In this document: positions 28,150 through 39,845 of the stretch, piece by piece
Layout of the letters: each line of letters begins with the position of its first letter
Position numbering within the stretch: the first letter of the stretch is position 1
NCBI GenBank assembly: GCA_036365515.1
Contig: CM070873.1
Span: 191,510,604 to 191,574,603 of the forward strand
DNA from: Torymus aiolomorphi
Lineage: Eukaryota > Arthropoda > Insecta > Hymenoptera > Torymidae
Direction: 5' to 3'
DNA: 64,000 nucleotides
Made by a program: the position numbers and the translations under genes
The notes under the pieces: generated by a model
Databases searched by the model: none
Told to the model about the DNA's origin: nothing
The model's input: the letters and a program-made list of their open reading frames with translations, nothing else

Positions 28150-29672
28150 CGGACACCAGGCCAGGACTGAACGTGCGGTTTGAAGACACGTTCACGATCC
28201 CAGAGCAAAACGAAGCGTGGGATCGTAGGCAGCCTTGGCCACCGCCAGCTCGCCCTAATGACCAAGCTGACTTACGGGGCGTAAACCCAGCCTGGGAGCG
28301 GGGTGACCGCCGAAATTCGGCGAGAGGTACGAGCTGGCCCAACTACTCCGCGCCAGGAACGTCGGCCAATTTCTCGAGGTCGGGATTATTCCACTCGAGA
28401 GATATCGGCCAAATAGTGCGGAAGTGGTAGATACGCTTCTCTGGCGCGAAGAGCCAGAACATAGACGTATTCCTGGCGAGGCTCGAGGATTGCAGAGTCC
28501 TGGCCAACTTCACGGAAGAAGAGGTGCTGTCGTCGCTATCGGAGCTCTTCACGGACACAGCGACCACGTGGTACCGCAACGAGAAGGAGAAGTGGGCTAC
28601 GTGGCAAGACTTCGTAGCAGCGGCGAGGCGCTGGTACGGAACGACAAAAGGATTCCAGCAGCGGCTAATAGCGGAGGCTAATAACCGCACCCAGGGGGAA
28701 GAGGAGGCCATGAGGGACTACATCACGTGCCTCATAGCGATCAATCGCAAGATATCGCCTCCCCCCAAGCTGAAGCAACAGCTGGATCAACTCCACCGGA
28801 ACCTCCGTCCACAGCTACAAGCCATGCCTCGGAGGACAGACTTCCAGACAGTAGAGGGTCTGTTAGAGCTGGCGGTGGAGACGGATCAGACTCTGGAAAA
28901 TTCCAGAACTTATAGGCCCCCTCCACAGCCAGCGACGACGCTACTGCCGGAGATGCCTTATAAGCCGCCCCATAAAGCCGACCCGCAGAGGAAGCCCAAG
29001 GCAGACGCCAAGGAGGGCAAAGTAGCTGCTGCGGTCGGCGTGACAGAGCCCAAATCGGAGGATTTGAAGGACATGCTTCGGCGGGTGCTAAAGCAGAACC
29101 TTGCCGAGCTGGCAAGCCCTCGAGCCGAGCACCCATCGAGGCATGCGCCTGGTGGCCCGCGTAGAGGGCGTGGCCATCAGCCGTCTGGGCGAACGGGAGC
29201 ACAGAGGCCCCCGGCGCCAACTCCGGTGGGCAAGGACGCGAGTTCGGGAGGAGACTCCGCGCCGCCTGCCAAATCCGGGGGTCGAACCCCAGGGGAGCCG
29301 AGGCCGCCGCTGAGTTGTTACTCATGCGGCAAGATCGGCTACATGGCCAGGTATTGCCCCAATTGTTCGGGAAACGGGAAGGGGGTGATTAGAGAAAATC
29401 GCCCCCGTCCCAAGTCCCCGGGGAGCTCGAGCAGTGATAGTAGACCCACTCGAGCCAACCTCGGCGGCACTCCGAGTGCCGAGCCCAAACACGACTCCAG
29501 TGTGCGAGGACACTGCGGCCGCGTGCGACCTTCGCCCGGCCTCCAAGGAGTCAGATGCTCACCCGCCTCCAGACCGAGGAGAAGCTTCCGTCGGCCGACC
29601 AACCAACGCAGAGACGCGCTGGTGGGTTCAACCTCCGAGCGCTGTTGGATCCGGGAGCATCCACCACGGTGA
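28150..29672 (+). pseudogene. Gypsy-C gag capsid and nucleocapsid
   Basis: From about 28120 a second frame encodes NVRFEDTFTIPEQN, then DIGQIVRKW, a TAG at 28428, then IRFSGAKSQNIDVFLARLED and a capsid closely related to Gypsy-B Gag (EVLSSLSELFTDTATTWYRN). The C-terminus has a knuckle, CYSCGKIGYMARYC, in which the expected His is Tyr (one C-to-T change), so zinc binding is doubtful. After it the frame runs into low-value sequence. Confidence 0.8.
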
Positions 29673-29737
29673 TGGGCACCGTCGGGCTCCAACTAGCCAC
29701 AGCACTCGTTCATCTCGCGCGCTTGCACGTATCGTGA
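29600..29737 (+). pseudogene. Gypsy-C protease fragment
   Basis: In the 29555 frame, FNLRALLDPGASTTVMG is an aspartic protease active-site region (LLDPGAS variant). The frame ends soon after, at 29737. All of RT, RNase H and integrase is missing, so pol was deleted between here and the downstream LTR-like sequence. Confidence 0.7.
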
Positions 29738-29739
29738 TC

Positions 29740-30747
29740 GACAGAGCGCCACGCGGAACAAGCCAGAAGCAGGTGAAGAAGAAGTAGACGAAGCCGCCAC
29801 GCCGCTGTGAACGTGAGCGCGCGGCCATGTTGTTGACCGCCGTGACACGCAACAAGTAGTCGTCGTGAGTGAGCTCCGTGCATCGGAGAGTTTGTGTGTG
29901 TGCCGCGCCTCCACGACTACAGCCAAACGCGCGACTGCGCCGCCACCACTGAGCGAAGTAAGAGCGACAGAGAGAGAGAGTACGCGAGCGCGAGGACGAA
30001 CACGAGAGGGACAGAGAGGAAGCTTTCCGTAGATTGCGTGCGATGGCTGACCAGCCACGAGTAAGTAAGCTCTACACTGGTATCAGCGTTTCTTGGTGAC
30101 GGGAGCGCGAGATAATTCCCCCCGTCACCCGCGAATAAGCGGCTCTGCCGTAAACGTGAGCGTGCGTGCGGTAGTTATGTCTCGGCCTGTCGCGTGTGAA
30201 TGTTAACTTCTTGTCCGGGTTTCGCGCCCCTTAGTGCAGTTTATCTTTTATTCAATAAACCCGTTTTATTTTTATCTTAAATAGTCGAGTCACGAGTACT
30301 TATTGAGTGCGCCTTAACCTATGCATGATTTCCCGAATACCGCCCTCTACCCTTTTCAGCAGCTGCAACTAGTCGCAGGCATTGCCTCCTAGAGGAACAT
30401 CGGTAGCGGGAGTAAGTATCTCAATAGCCGCTCGAGAGGTTAGACCGAGCGGCGTTGTACGCGGGAAAGACCGTCTGCGCTAGTAACGCTAGGTCATAGC
30501 GAGCAGCCGGTAGTTCGCGGGCAGCAGTTGGCAGCAGCGGCAGAGCGCAGCGCCGGTTCTAGTGGAAAGCGGCCTAGGCTTTCACAATAGAAGCCGGGCT
30601 CGTATGTTCGGAACCTGTACCGAGGCGCTTCTGCCGGACTATAAGTGATTCTACAACGGTAAGTTGCCCGGGCGTAGAATACGCCCGTATATTACCCCGC
30701 GAACCCCTGAGACGGATTAATACCCTCTCTATAACTGAACCCCGTTA
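29740..30747 (+). repeat. GC-rich LTR-like sequence after Gypsy-C
   Basis: GC-rich text with a polyadenylation-type AATAAA near 30255 followed by T-rich sequence, ending CCCCGTTACA. This is consistent with the U3-R-U5 of a 3' LTR whose 5' edge is unclear. No direct-repeat partner in the window confirms it. Confidence 0.45.
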
Positions 30748-31000
30748 CAAGTTATTGACAAATGTTTTAAATTTGAATGTTTTTTTAAGGAGCTCGATAA
30801 AATGATTACATTAGTAAAATTTTTCTAAATAATATCAAATGTGTATTTTTTTAGGTATGATGATAAATTAACAATTAACAATACTATTAATTGTAAAGTC
30901 ATACGATAATATAATTCTTTTTATTTTTATAGATTCCAGGAAAAACTTATACTTGCCTTGTTTTATACTTTCGTAGAAAGTTGTATTATTTCTACTTTAA

Positions 31001-31359
31001 GGGGATGTAAGTACCGACGTTATTTTTCAAACGAGTATATCTCACGAAAATACGAATAGAATCATCCAAAAAGAAATCTGAGTATAGTATTTACATGTAC
31101 GGAGAGCTTGAAAAACGTGTTTTTCCAAAAAAATAACGAGAATTTATTTAATTAAATAAAAACCGTACTGTCGGTAAGTAGGAATCTGCAATTGACTTAC
31201 TTTTTAAACAAGCATAGCTAACGAAAATGCTAATAGAATCACTCAAAAAAATTTCTGCATATAGTGTATACGTGCACGGAGCGCTTGACAACCGTCTTTT
31301 TCCAAATAAACTTTTCAATCTTGATTTAAAAAATATTGAAATTAGGGTTTCACATCACC
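31001..31359 (+). mobile_element. TTAA-flanked MITE, copy 1
   Basis: 359 bp between TTAA 30997-31000 and TTAA 31360-31363. Ends are GGGGATGTAAGTACC and GGTTTCACATCACC. It contains two internal copies of a ~110-bp unit (around CAAACGAGTATA...CGGAGCGCTTGA). It is the inverted equivalent of 42985-43344. No ORF; piggyBac-type by its TTAA. Confidence 0.85.
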
Positions 31360-31363
31360 TTAA

Positions 31364-32259
31364 TTTTCATTCTTCTTTAATTTAGATAAATATATAAATC
31401 AAAAAATATTTTCGAGGAAAAAATGTTAATGCTTTCTTTTTAGAGAAAACATTTTTCAAAAATTCTGTAGTTTTTTCATAATAAAGTTTGTTACTATATT
31501 ATTCTTATAGAAAATGTCTTGTTGGCTGTTTTAAAATAGTACATTACGATACGAGTGTCGAAGGTAATTATTTATTTCGACTTTGCAGAACACAAAAATT
31601 TATTATTTATTCGTAGAATTCCTTTTCATAAAATAAAACATAAATAATTTTTAAGGATTGTATAGGTTTCGGAAAATAATTGTTATGGTTTCCGAAAATA
31701 TATTTACGGTTTGCAAAAGTTTTTCTAAAAGGATTATAAATACTTTCTCGTTGCTTACAAAAGTTTTTAAAGGATTGTCGAGATTTTGTAATTTAATTTA
31801 TCAAAGGATTTTTTAAAAGATGTAGTGAAAGACCATTTTTGGAGATATTTTGTAGAGAAAATAATAATGAATTAAATATTTACAGAAATGATACTGTTAT
31901 TGAAATGTACAACTTTAATTTAATGAGTAATACTACAGATAAGAAAAATGATTTTTGTAAGATAAAGAAAACATTTTCATAGCAACTTTAGAAGCAAATA
32001 TTGTAAAGAGATAAAGAGTTAATTTAAATATGAGAATGAGATACTGCTGATAACAAAAATAAGTTTTATGAAAAATAGAAAATGTTTTTATAGAGATTAT
32101 AGAAAATACTTAAAAAAATAGTTTTTTAAAAGTGTTTATTAATTGTTTAAAAAAATATTTAAGCTTTCAGTTAAGTTCTTTGTAGAGAGTTGGACAGATG
32201 TTGAGAGAAAAATTGTTTGAATAAAAAGATTGAATTTTGATTAGTATTTTAAACAGAGA
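31364..32259. other. No gene recognised
   Basis: AT-rich DNA with many AAAGATT/TTTTTAAAAG words; no supported feature. Confidence 0.4.
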
Positions 32260-32359
32260 ATTTAAAGTTGTTAAGAGAAATAATAACATCTCAAGGAATA
32301 AAAGCAAAAAGTAAAAGTTTTCAGAAAGAAATTCAAATCTCTGATATCACTTGCTTCTC

Positions 32360-32640
32360 TTGCTTTTATAAAACTAGAAGCTCAAAGTTGGCTAAGAAGT
32401 TGAGTTCTCATGTCAACTACCATTTCCATAGCAGCAGGTGGTACAAATATTTTTACAAAATGCTCTTTCGCATCCATTTTTTCTGAAATCATCTGATCCT
32501 CTAGCCTTTACAAAATGCGACTTAAAGTTTGCCAAGAAGTTGAGCTCTCAGCTTAACTAACCTTAGGTAACACCACTTGATACTAATTTTTTTCACAAAA
32601 CACTCTTGTGCATACATTTGTTATTATTACATCGTTCTTC
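32360..32640 (+). repeat. Two diverged ~140-bp tandem units
   Basis: Both units contain TAGAAGCTCAAAGTTGGC-like or CGACTTAAAGTTTGCC-like text, then AAGAAGTTGAG(T/C)TCTCA and a TTTTNACAAAA(T/C)(G/A)CTCTT segment. Not coding. Confidence 0.5.
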
Positions 32641-32776
32641 TTCATTCTACACAGATACAATAACACTGACATTCACTGATTATAAATTATTATAACCAGG
32701 TTCTGGCTTAGTAATATTCTAAGATTATTGCACTTCTAGATCCGACAGATGGATATAATCGCCTTCATAACTAAAC

Positions 32777-32992
32777 TCACAGGTCCTGGGCCAACATTGG
32801 ACGAGTTGCATTTGGAAGACTTGCTAGTTTACCTTTAGAAATCATAGGGCCAGTAAAGCATTGATAATTGAAACACCATAAAGTAGAACGTGGCTCTGCT
32901 AGCGGGATATCTGCGACAGTATTTCTGCCTCTACTACAGCAGGTTGCATGCTTTGACAGACTTGAACGTAATCTTTTGATAACGCTATCCAA
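32777..32992 (-). CDS. Unidentified ORF, 71 codons
   Basis: Reads MDSVIKRLRSSLSKHATCC and onward to AQDL, then a TGA in the context CAGGACCTGTGAG. Amino-acid use is less AT-biased than that of neighbouring spurious ORFs. No domain recognised. It could be a retro-copied exon fragment or chance. Low confidence. Confidence 0.2.
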   Translation of the reverse strand: MDSVIKRLRSSLSKHATCCSRGRNTVADIPLAEPRSTLWCFNYQCFTGPMISKGKLASLPNATRPMLAQDL

Positions 32993-33053
32993 CTAAGTCT
33001 AAAAGAATTAACGTAATTAAAAAAATATTATTACTCTTACTATATTATATTAG

Positions 33054-33249
<196 letters not shown>

Positions 33250-33581
33250 TAATTGAGCATGATGCACTTCTAGAATCTGAGAAAACTCACTATTTCCGGA
33301 TTTTAATAAGTGAATATCCTCCTTATTTTAAATATCGTCAGCTGTCACAAATGCTTCAACAATTTTTTTACATGATGATTTTTACTTCCAGAAACATTTT
33401 TAAACCAAAAACTTGTAAATATTATTATGACAGTTAAGTATTTGTTGAATGATGTATACTTGTCAAAATAATCCTTAGGTGCTAATACTCCGTAATATAA
33501 AAAAAAAGATTTCACAAAGTAACAAGAACTTTTATATTTTATATTAATAAGATTATTTCTAATAAAAGTTTGCTACTTATC

Positions 33582-33583
<2 letters not shown>

Positions 33584-33634
<51 letters not shown>

Positions 33635-33999
33635 CTTAGTACACCGCTACCTTCCAGGACACCTACAGGTTTTCTGCAATAGAAGTAGGTATAAAACGTT
33701 AAACAGTATATAAGTGACTAAAGAAATAATATCCCTCAGGGTGTTGACTAACACCACGACGCCTGCGGCGCCCCCTTTCAGTTCCGCAGTATTTTACGTT
33801 GATTTCGGAAAAATTTTATGGGAAAGAACGTTGTGAAAGAAACCCTAAATGTCCTGAATAATACAAAAATGTCCTGAAAGGTAGCGGTAAACATATTCCT
33901 AATTCAGTACAGTCCTGAAAACATGCAAATGTTCTGAAACATAGCGGTAAACCAATGAAAAGTCCTGAAACATAGCGGTGAACAGAAATATATATATAA
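33584..33999 (+). mobile_element. (TA)n-bounded module C, GTCCTGAAACATAGCGGTAAAC arms
   Basis: (TA)n lies at 33584-33631 and 33988-33999. The left arm has GCTACCTTCCAGGAC (inverted) and the right arm several GTCCTGAAA...TAGCGGTAAAC units (33840-33985). The core GTGACTAAAGAAATAAT is at 33714-33730, followed by TGACTAACACCACGACGCC, which is shared with module D. Upstream of the core, GGTTTTCTGCAATAG is also shared with D. No ORF. Confidence 0.72.
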
Positions 34000-34013
34000 T
34001 TTTATCCTGGAAT

Positions 34014-37000
34014 TAGGGCTGCCAGCTTACCGGAATCCTGCCGGCCAGGCCGGAAATTCGATGTTTAAGCCGGTTGCCGAAATTGGTCTCCGACCGGCCT
34101 ATCAAAAGCCGGAAATCAGAGGGTCATTCAAATTTGAAGAATGAAAATATTTTATTTTACTGAAAGTCGTAAATAATAACCATAAATTTATTAACAAATG
34201 TATATTTATTACGTTATTTATTTATTTATAAAAAATACTATTTATTATCTACAATATAATTAATAATTTGTAATGTAGTTGCTCTAGCGGCATGAATATA
34301 GCGCACGTCTTCAAACCGCGAGCGCACGAGTAGCCGGGGACGTAAGGTCCAAATATACAACGGAGTTACGTAGACGTGCGAAACTAAGCGAGATAATTAT
34401 TCAAATTATTTCTAAACCCAAGTAGCCGCGGGACGCTAGATCCACGCATAATAGGGAATTACGTAGACATGAAACAATATGCAAGACAATTATTTAAACA
34501 ATTTTTAAACCCAAGTAGGCGGGGGATATAAAGTCCACGCATATAAGAGAGTCATATGAAAAAATAATCCAAACGATTATTTAAACAATTTTTAAACCCA
34601 AGTAAGCGGGGGATATGAGGTCCACGCATGTAAGGGGTCATGTAGACATGAGAAAATAAGAAAAAGGATAATTTAACTAATTTTTAAACCCAAGTAGGCG
34701 GGGGATATGAGGTCCACGCACATAAGGGAGTCATGTAGATATTTAAAAAAATAAACAAAACGATTATTTAAACAATTTTTAAACCTTATTTTTGCTTATT
34801 GTTGCACATCTACGTAATTCCCTAATATGCGTGGACCTCGCGTCCCCCGGCTGCTTGGGTTTAAAAATTATTTAAATAATCGTTTGCTTATTTTTTCATG
34901 TCTACCTGACTCCCTTATATGCGTGGACCTCATATCTAGGGTTGCCACCTTTTCAAGAAAAAAATAACGTATTTTTATTTTCCCCACGTAAAAAGAAAAC
35001 GTACATTGATATAAAAAACCGTACATACGTACTTCATGTACTGCAAGTGATTTAACTTTCGTTAAAAACTTCCAATACTAGGTATAAGTTTATAATCTGA
35101 TGCTAAGGATTAGAAACAATGCTTGTAGGCTATGCAGTGCTAAATTTTTCTATTAAGTATTTTTTAAATTGTATTACATTTAAATTATTTACAAGAAAAC
35201 TAGTAGGCGTGGATGCGAGTTCTACGCTTGTACGGGAGCGCGTCAGACATGCATTCATGGCAAAATAATTATTTGAATAATTCTTAACCCCAAGTAGGCG
35301 GGGGAAGCGAGTACTAAGTACTACGCGTATACGGGAGCGCATCGGACGTGCATAAATGGCAAAATAATTATTTAAATAATTCTTAACCCCAAGTAGGCGG
35401 GGGAAGCGACTACTACGCCTATGCGGGAGCGCATCGGATATGCATAAATGGCAAAATAATTATTTAAATAATTCTTAACCCCAAATAAGCGGGGGATGCG
35501 AGTTCCACGCGTACGCGGGAGCGCGTCAGACGTGTGTACATGGCAAAATAATTATTTTAATAATTCTTAACCCCAAATAGGCGGGGGATGCGAGGTCTAC
35601 GCGTATACGGGGGCGCGTCAGACGTGTATACATAGCAAAATCATTATTTTAATAATTCTTAAGTCCAAGTAGGCGGGGGATACGAGTTCTACGCGTCTAC
35701 AGGAGCGCGTCAGACGTGCATATATGGCAAAATAATTATTTGAATAAGTCTTAACCCCAAACTGGCGGGGGATGCAAGTTCGACTCATATACGGGAGCGC
35801 ATCAGACGTGCATACATGGCAAAATAATTATTTTAATTTTTTTTTTCTTAAGGGAATCGATGAAATAATGAGTACACAAGATAATTTAATTCATTCTGTG
35901 CAACGTTTCGGTAATACAATTATTACCTTTATCAAGCACATATTATTTGGTGTAGTCAAGGGTATAAAGTATGGAATAATTATAAGCACAAGTATTGATC
36001 TCCAGTCCTTCTTTATTATTATTTTAATAATTCTTAACCCCAAGTAGACGGGGGATATGAGTTCTACGCATATACAGGAGCGCGTCAGACGTGCATACAT
36101 GGCAAAATAATTATTTGAATAATTCTTAACCCCAAGTAGGAGGAGGAAGCGAGTTCTACGCATATACGGGAGCGCGTCGGACGTGCATACATGACAAAAT
36201 AATTACTTAAATAATTCTTAATCCCAAGTAGGCGGGAGATGCGAGTCGTTAGACATGTACAAAACGATTTTAAAACGTTTACACAGTACGAATTAAAGTA
36301 TGAAATTTTAAATATTGGAAGTGAAAATTAATGATTGAGGAAGCTACGTGCCAATTAATTAACAGCGGTTTTTTGACTTGAATACACGTCTGACACGCTC
36401 CCGTATACGCGTCGAACTCGCGCCGCCGCCTGCTTGGGGTAAAGAATAATTAAAATAATTATTTTGCCATGTATACAGTTCTGACGCGCTCTCGTATACG
36501 CGTGGAACTCGCCACCCCCACCTGCTTAGGGTTCAGAATTATTAAAATAATTATTTTGCCATGTATTCACGTCTAACGCGCTCCTGTATACGCGTAAAAC
36601 TCGCATCCCCCGCCTGTTTGGGGTTAAGAATTATTCAAAATTTTATTTTGCCATGTATGCACATCTGACGCGCTTCCGAATATGCGTAGATCTCGCATCC
36701 CCCGCCTACTTGGGGTTAGGAATTATTTAAATAATTATTTTGCCACGTATACACGTTTCTCGCGCTCCTGTATACACGTAGAACTCGCTTCCCCCGCCTA
36801 TTTGCGGTTAATAATTATTAAAATAATTATTTTGCCATGTATAAACGTCTGACGCTCTCCCATATACGCGTGGAACTCGCATCCCCCGCTTACTTGGGGT
36901 TAGGAATTATTTAAATAATTATTTTGCCTTGTATGCACGTCTGGCGCGCTCCCGTATACGCGTAAAACTCGCTTCCCCCGTCTACTTGGGGTTAATAATT

Positions 37001-37835
37001 ATTAAATAATTATTTTGCTATGTATACGCGTCTGAAGCACTCTCGTATACGCGTAAAACTCGCATCCCCCTCCTACTTGGGGTTAGGAATTGTTTAATTA
37101 TTTTGCCTTGTATGCCCGTCTGAGGCGCTCCCGTACATGCGTAGAACTTGCATTCCCCGCCTACGAAATGCCAAGTTGCTCCGTTGCCCGCGCAAACTTT
37201 TCTAACAATAAGAAAAAAGGAATGGAAAAGAAGTAAGTATGGTATTATACCTTGAACTCTGAAAATGTTACAAATTTGTGACGGTATTATACTAAGTATT
37301 ATACAATAATACTCACATGTATGATACCGATGTACTACACGCGCCCAACCGTGCTAAGATCAGAAAGACAACGTTTTGTTAGAAAAGCTGAAAATAATGT
37401 ACATTTGCGTACGTTATGTTTCTTTAAAAGTTTAACGTACATTAGTCGAAAATAACATACAATACTTTATATTAACGTACGGGTGGCAACCCTAATGACT
37501 CATATCCCTCAGCTACTTGGATTTAAAAATTGTTTAAATAATCGTTTTGTTTATTTTTTCATGTCTACATGACTCCCTTATATGCGTGGACCTCATATCC
37601 CCGCCTACTTGGGTTTAAAAATTGTTTAAATAATCGTTTGGATTATTTTTTCATGTCTACATGACTCCCTTATATGCGTGGACTTCATATCCCCCGCCTA
37701 CTTGGGTTTCAAAATAGTTTAAATAATTGTCTTGCATATTGTTTCATGTCTACGTAATTCCTTAAGCCTACTCGCCTCCCAACGCCCCGGTCATCGGTAG
37801 GCCGGAAACTTCAAATGTAAAAGGTGGCAGCCCTA
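34014..37835. mobile_element. Element E: hAT-like foldback with ~90-bp tandem arrays
   Basis: TIR TAGGGCTGCCA at 34014 and inverted at 37825-37835. The flanking 8-mers CCTGGAAT (34006-34013) and CCTGGGAT (37836-37843) differ at one base, which fits a hAT 8-bp duplication. Arms contain repeats of about 85-95 bp built on AAACCCAAGTAGGCGGGGGA and GTCCACGCATATAAGG (34310-34790), inverted on the right (34800-34930, 37495-37760). No transposase. Element F sits in the right arm. Confidence 0.75.
34937..37494. mobile_element. Element F: second hAT-like foldback nested in E
   Basis: Ends are TAGGGTTGCCACC (34937) and GGTGGCAACCCTA (to 37494). Subterminal AACGTACATT words lie on both sides. The left half (35190-36250) holds about eight units of ~92-100 bp built on AACCCCAAGTAGGCGGGGGA plus CTACGCGTATACGGGAGCG and ATGGCAAAATAATTATT. 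The right half (36380-37170) holds about eight inverted units. The target lies in E's own repeat (GACCTCATATC / GACTCATATC at the junctions), so the exact duplication is unclear. No transposase ORF. Confidence 0.72.
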
Positions 37836-38171
37836 CCTGGGATCCTTTTGAGGATTTCATAAAGGTTTTCTACAATAGTAGTGACACAAATATAAACATT
37901 GTTATAAACAATCATGAAACAAGCGCGTGACTAAAGAAATAATGACCCTAAGGTTATTGACTAACACCACGACGCCTGCGGCGCCCGCTTTTACGGAAAA
38001 ATATTACGGAATTTCCGAAATCGATGTATTAACACAATATTGTGAACGCCACAAAAAAATCCTCAAAATGCTAAGCGGGTACCGACGACTTTTGAGGATG
38101 CTCCTCAAAATGCTAAAAAATCCTCAGAAGTCGGTATTTTTGCCGAATATAATCCTCAAAATGCTGTAGAG

Positions 38172-38259
38172 CTATATGTATATATATATATATAGAGGTA
38201 TATATAGATAGATAGAGGTTACGTTATAATAAACATGTACTGTAACATATATGTTTAAA

Positions 38260-38294
<35 letters not shown>

Positions 38295-38300
38295 GTCGTC
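38172..38300 (+). repeat. (TA)n, TAGA and (CT)n microsatellites
   Basis: TATATATAGAGGTATATATAGATAG is followed, after about 40 bp, by a CT run at 38257-38295. Confidence 0.85.
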
Positions 38301-39689
38301 TTTTTCTACTATATCATCATCACACTCCTTCACTCTTGATGGTTCTTGGTGTGTATGTATACTTTCTCTCACCGAGCTGTGAACTGTGGATAAGTATAGT
38401 TATATATATAAGGTCGGAACAAAACAGCTGATCGAGGTCTGAAGGAAAGAGAAAAAAAAAAATCGGCCCTCGAATTTTTTAATTCAATATAACTTAAAAA
38501 CAGCTGCATATTTTTAATTGTAATTTTTTATACATGTAGTATATCAAAGCAGCTATCCGTTGATATATTTATGTATATTAAAAAACGTAATTAAAAGGCG
38601 TAAAAAATTAGTAAAATTCTCGCCCACCCATTTCAATGTATATGAAGCACGGTCGTCCCTCAGGCTTTTTTTACATTGGACAGATACTTGCCTTCGGAGC
38701 GCTCCCGCGCTCCTGGATGAATGTGATATAGATGATCTGTGTTTCATCAAAATCGAACGATTACTTTTTGAGATATTTGATATTGAAAATGTTCGTATTT
38801 TATACAAAGTCAGTTTCTTTGTCGCATGATAACTAGTGAAAAAAATTGATTTAATCATTTAAGATGTAATGATTCTAATCTTGATTTAATCATGTTGAAA
38901 TTTTGTGGAAATTTAGAGTTTGTATCTTTATCGTATAAGTCCTTTAAGTAAAAGAATCGTCTATTTAAGGTTAAAATTTTTTTACGGTTTTTTTCAAAAT
39001 CGTGTTTTTGAAAAATCATACTTCATGTATCAGTTTGAAATTTATAGACTATTTTGTATGCCATATATCGACGGCGGAGCGGAATAAGGTCGAATTTTAT
39101 ATATTAATGAATTTTTAAATCATTTTAAAACACGTAAAATGAATAAACATATATTATATTTGAATTATATGCTATATATATAGGAACGATAAAATAATTT
39201 GGAGGAAGCTACGTGCCAATGATTTGGCAGCGGTTTCTTTTTGTCATGACAAAGATTTTGACTATTTGGTTTTATCGATAATATTAATGATAAATTTTTT
39301 TCGAAAAATGAATTAAATAAAAGATATTCTGAAAAGAAAATTATTTCCAACATTAAAGAAAAAGTAATTTTTAATAAAATGAATTATGAAGATAAATAAA
39401 GAGAAAATTAAATAATGTCAAAAAATAAAATCTTAATAAACTAGTAAATTATAAAATTGTATTTATATCTATTACTAATATTGATAAACGATTTTGAAAA
39501 TTTATCGAATTTCTTTTGTTTCATGATCAAATAACGATTTTGAAAATTCAATTTTTGTCATTTTTTATATGATGGGGTCAATTTTTTTCAATTTTTTGAA
39601 ATGCATTTGAAAGGGCATGAAATTACCTACATTTTCTTTTTTAAAAATTTATATATCTAACCTTCATTTATTAAGGAGAATCTACATTA
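38301..39689. other. No gene recognised; one dispersed motif
   Basis: AT-rich DNA. GGAAGCTACGTGCCAATGA...CAGCGGTTT at 39200-39235 also occurs in element F near 36336-36370. A higher-complexity block at 38400-38830 has an 89-codon ORF with no recognised domain. Confidence 0.4.
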
Positions 39690-39845
39690 TGTGCCGTGTA
39701 CCGTATACAGTGTACCGTATACAGTGTACCGAGTAAAAAAAAAATATTGTTGAACGTCTATTAGTCTACATAAGCACAGATTAAATGGAATAGACTATAT
39801 AGAGCAGAAAATATAACCCCAAAGAGTTAAGGACACCCTAGACAC

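Larger units (their letters stand above)
34000..38195 (+). mobile_element. (TA)n-bounded module D, AATCCTCAAAATGCT arms, split by hAT-like element E
   Basis: Module D uses the TA tract at 33988-33999 as its left edge and 38173-38195 as its right edge. Element E (34014-37835) interrupts its left arm. The left arm has an inverted ATCCTTTTGAGGATTT and the right arm four or five AATCCTCAAAATGCT units. The core GTGACTAAAGAAATAAT is at 37927-37943, with the same downstream CACGACGCCTGCGGCGCCC block as module C. Confidence 0.7.

Noticed and set aside
27469..29855. Several minus-strand ORFs of 98-216 codons
   Set aside because: Antisense shadows of Gypsy-C gag; no domains.
32777..32992. Host gene exon
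   Set aside because: Single short ORF, no domain recognised, no paired splice sites beyond one weak donor-like context; kept only as a low-confidence ORF.
34310..37760. Possible CRISPR array (regularly spaced repeats)
   Set aside because: Units are contiguous ~90-100-bp tandem repeats without unique spacers, in inverted halves, in a eukaryotic genome.
38172..38372. Glu/Arg-rich minus-strand ORF
   Set aside because: Produced by the CT/GA microsatellite.
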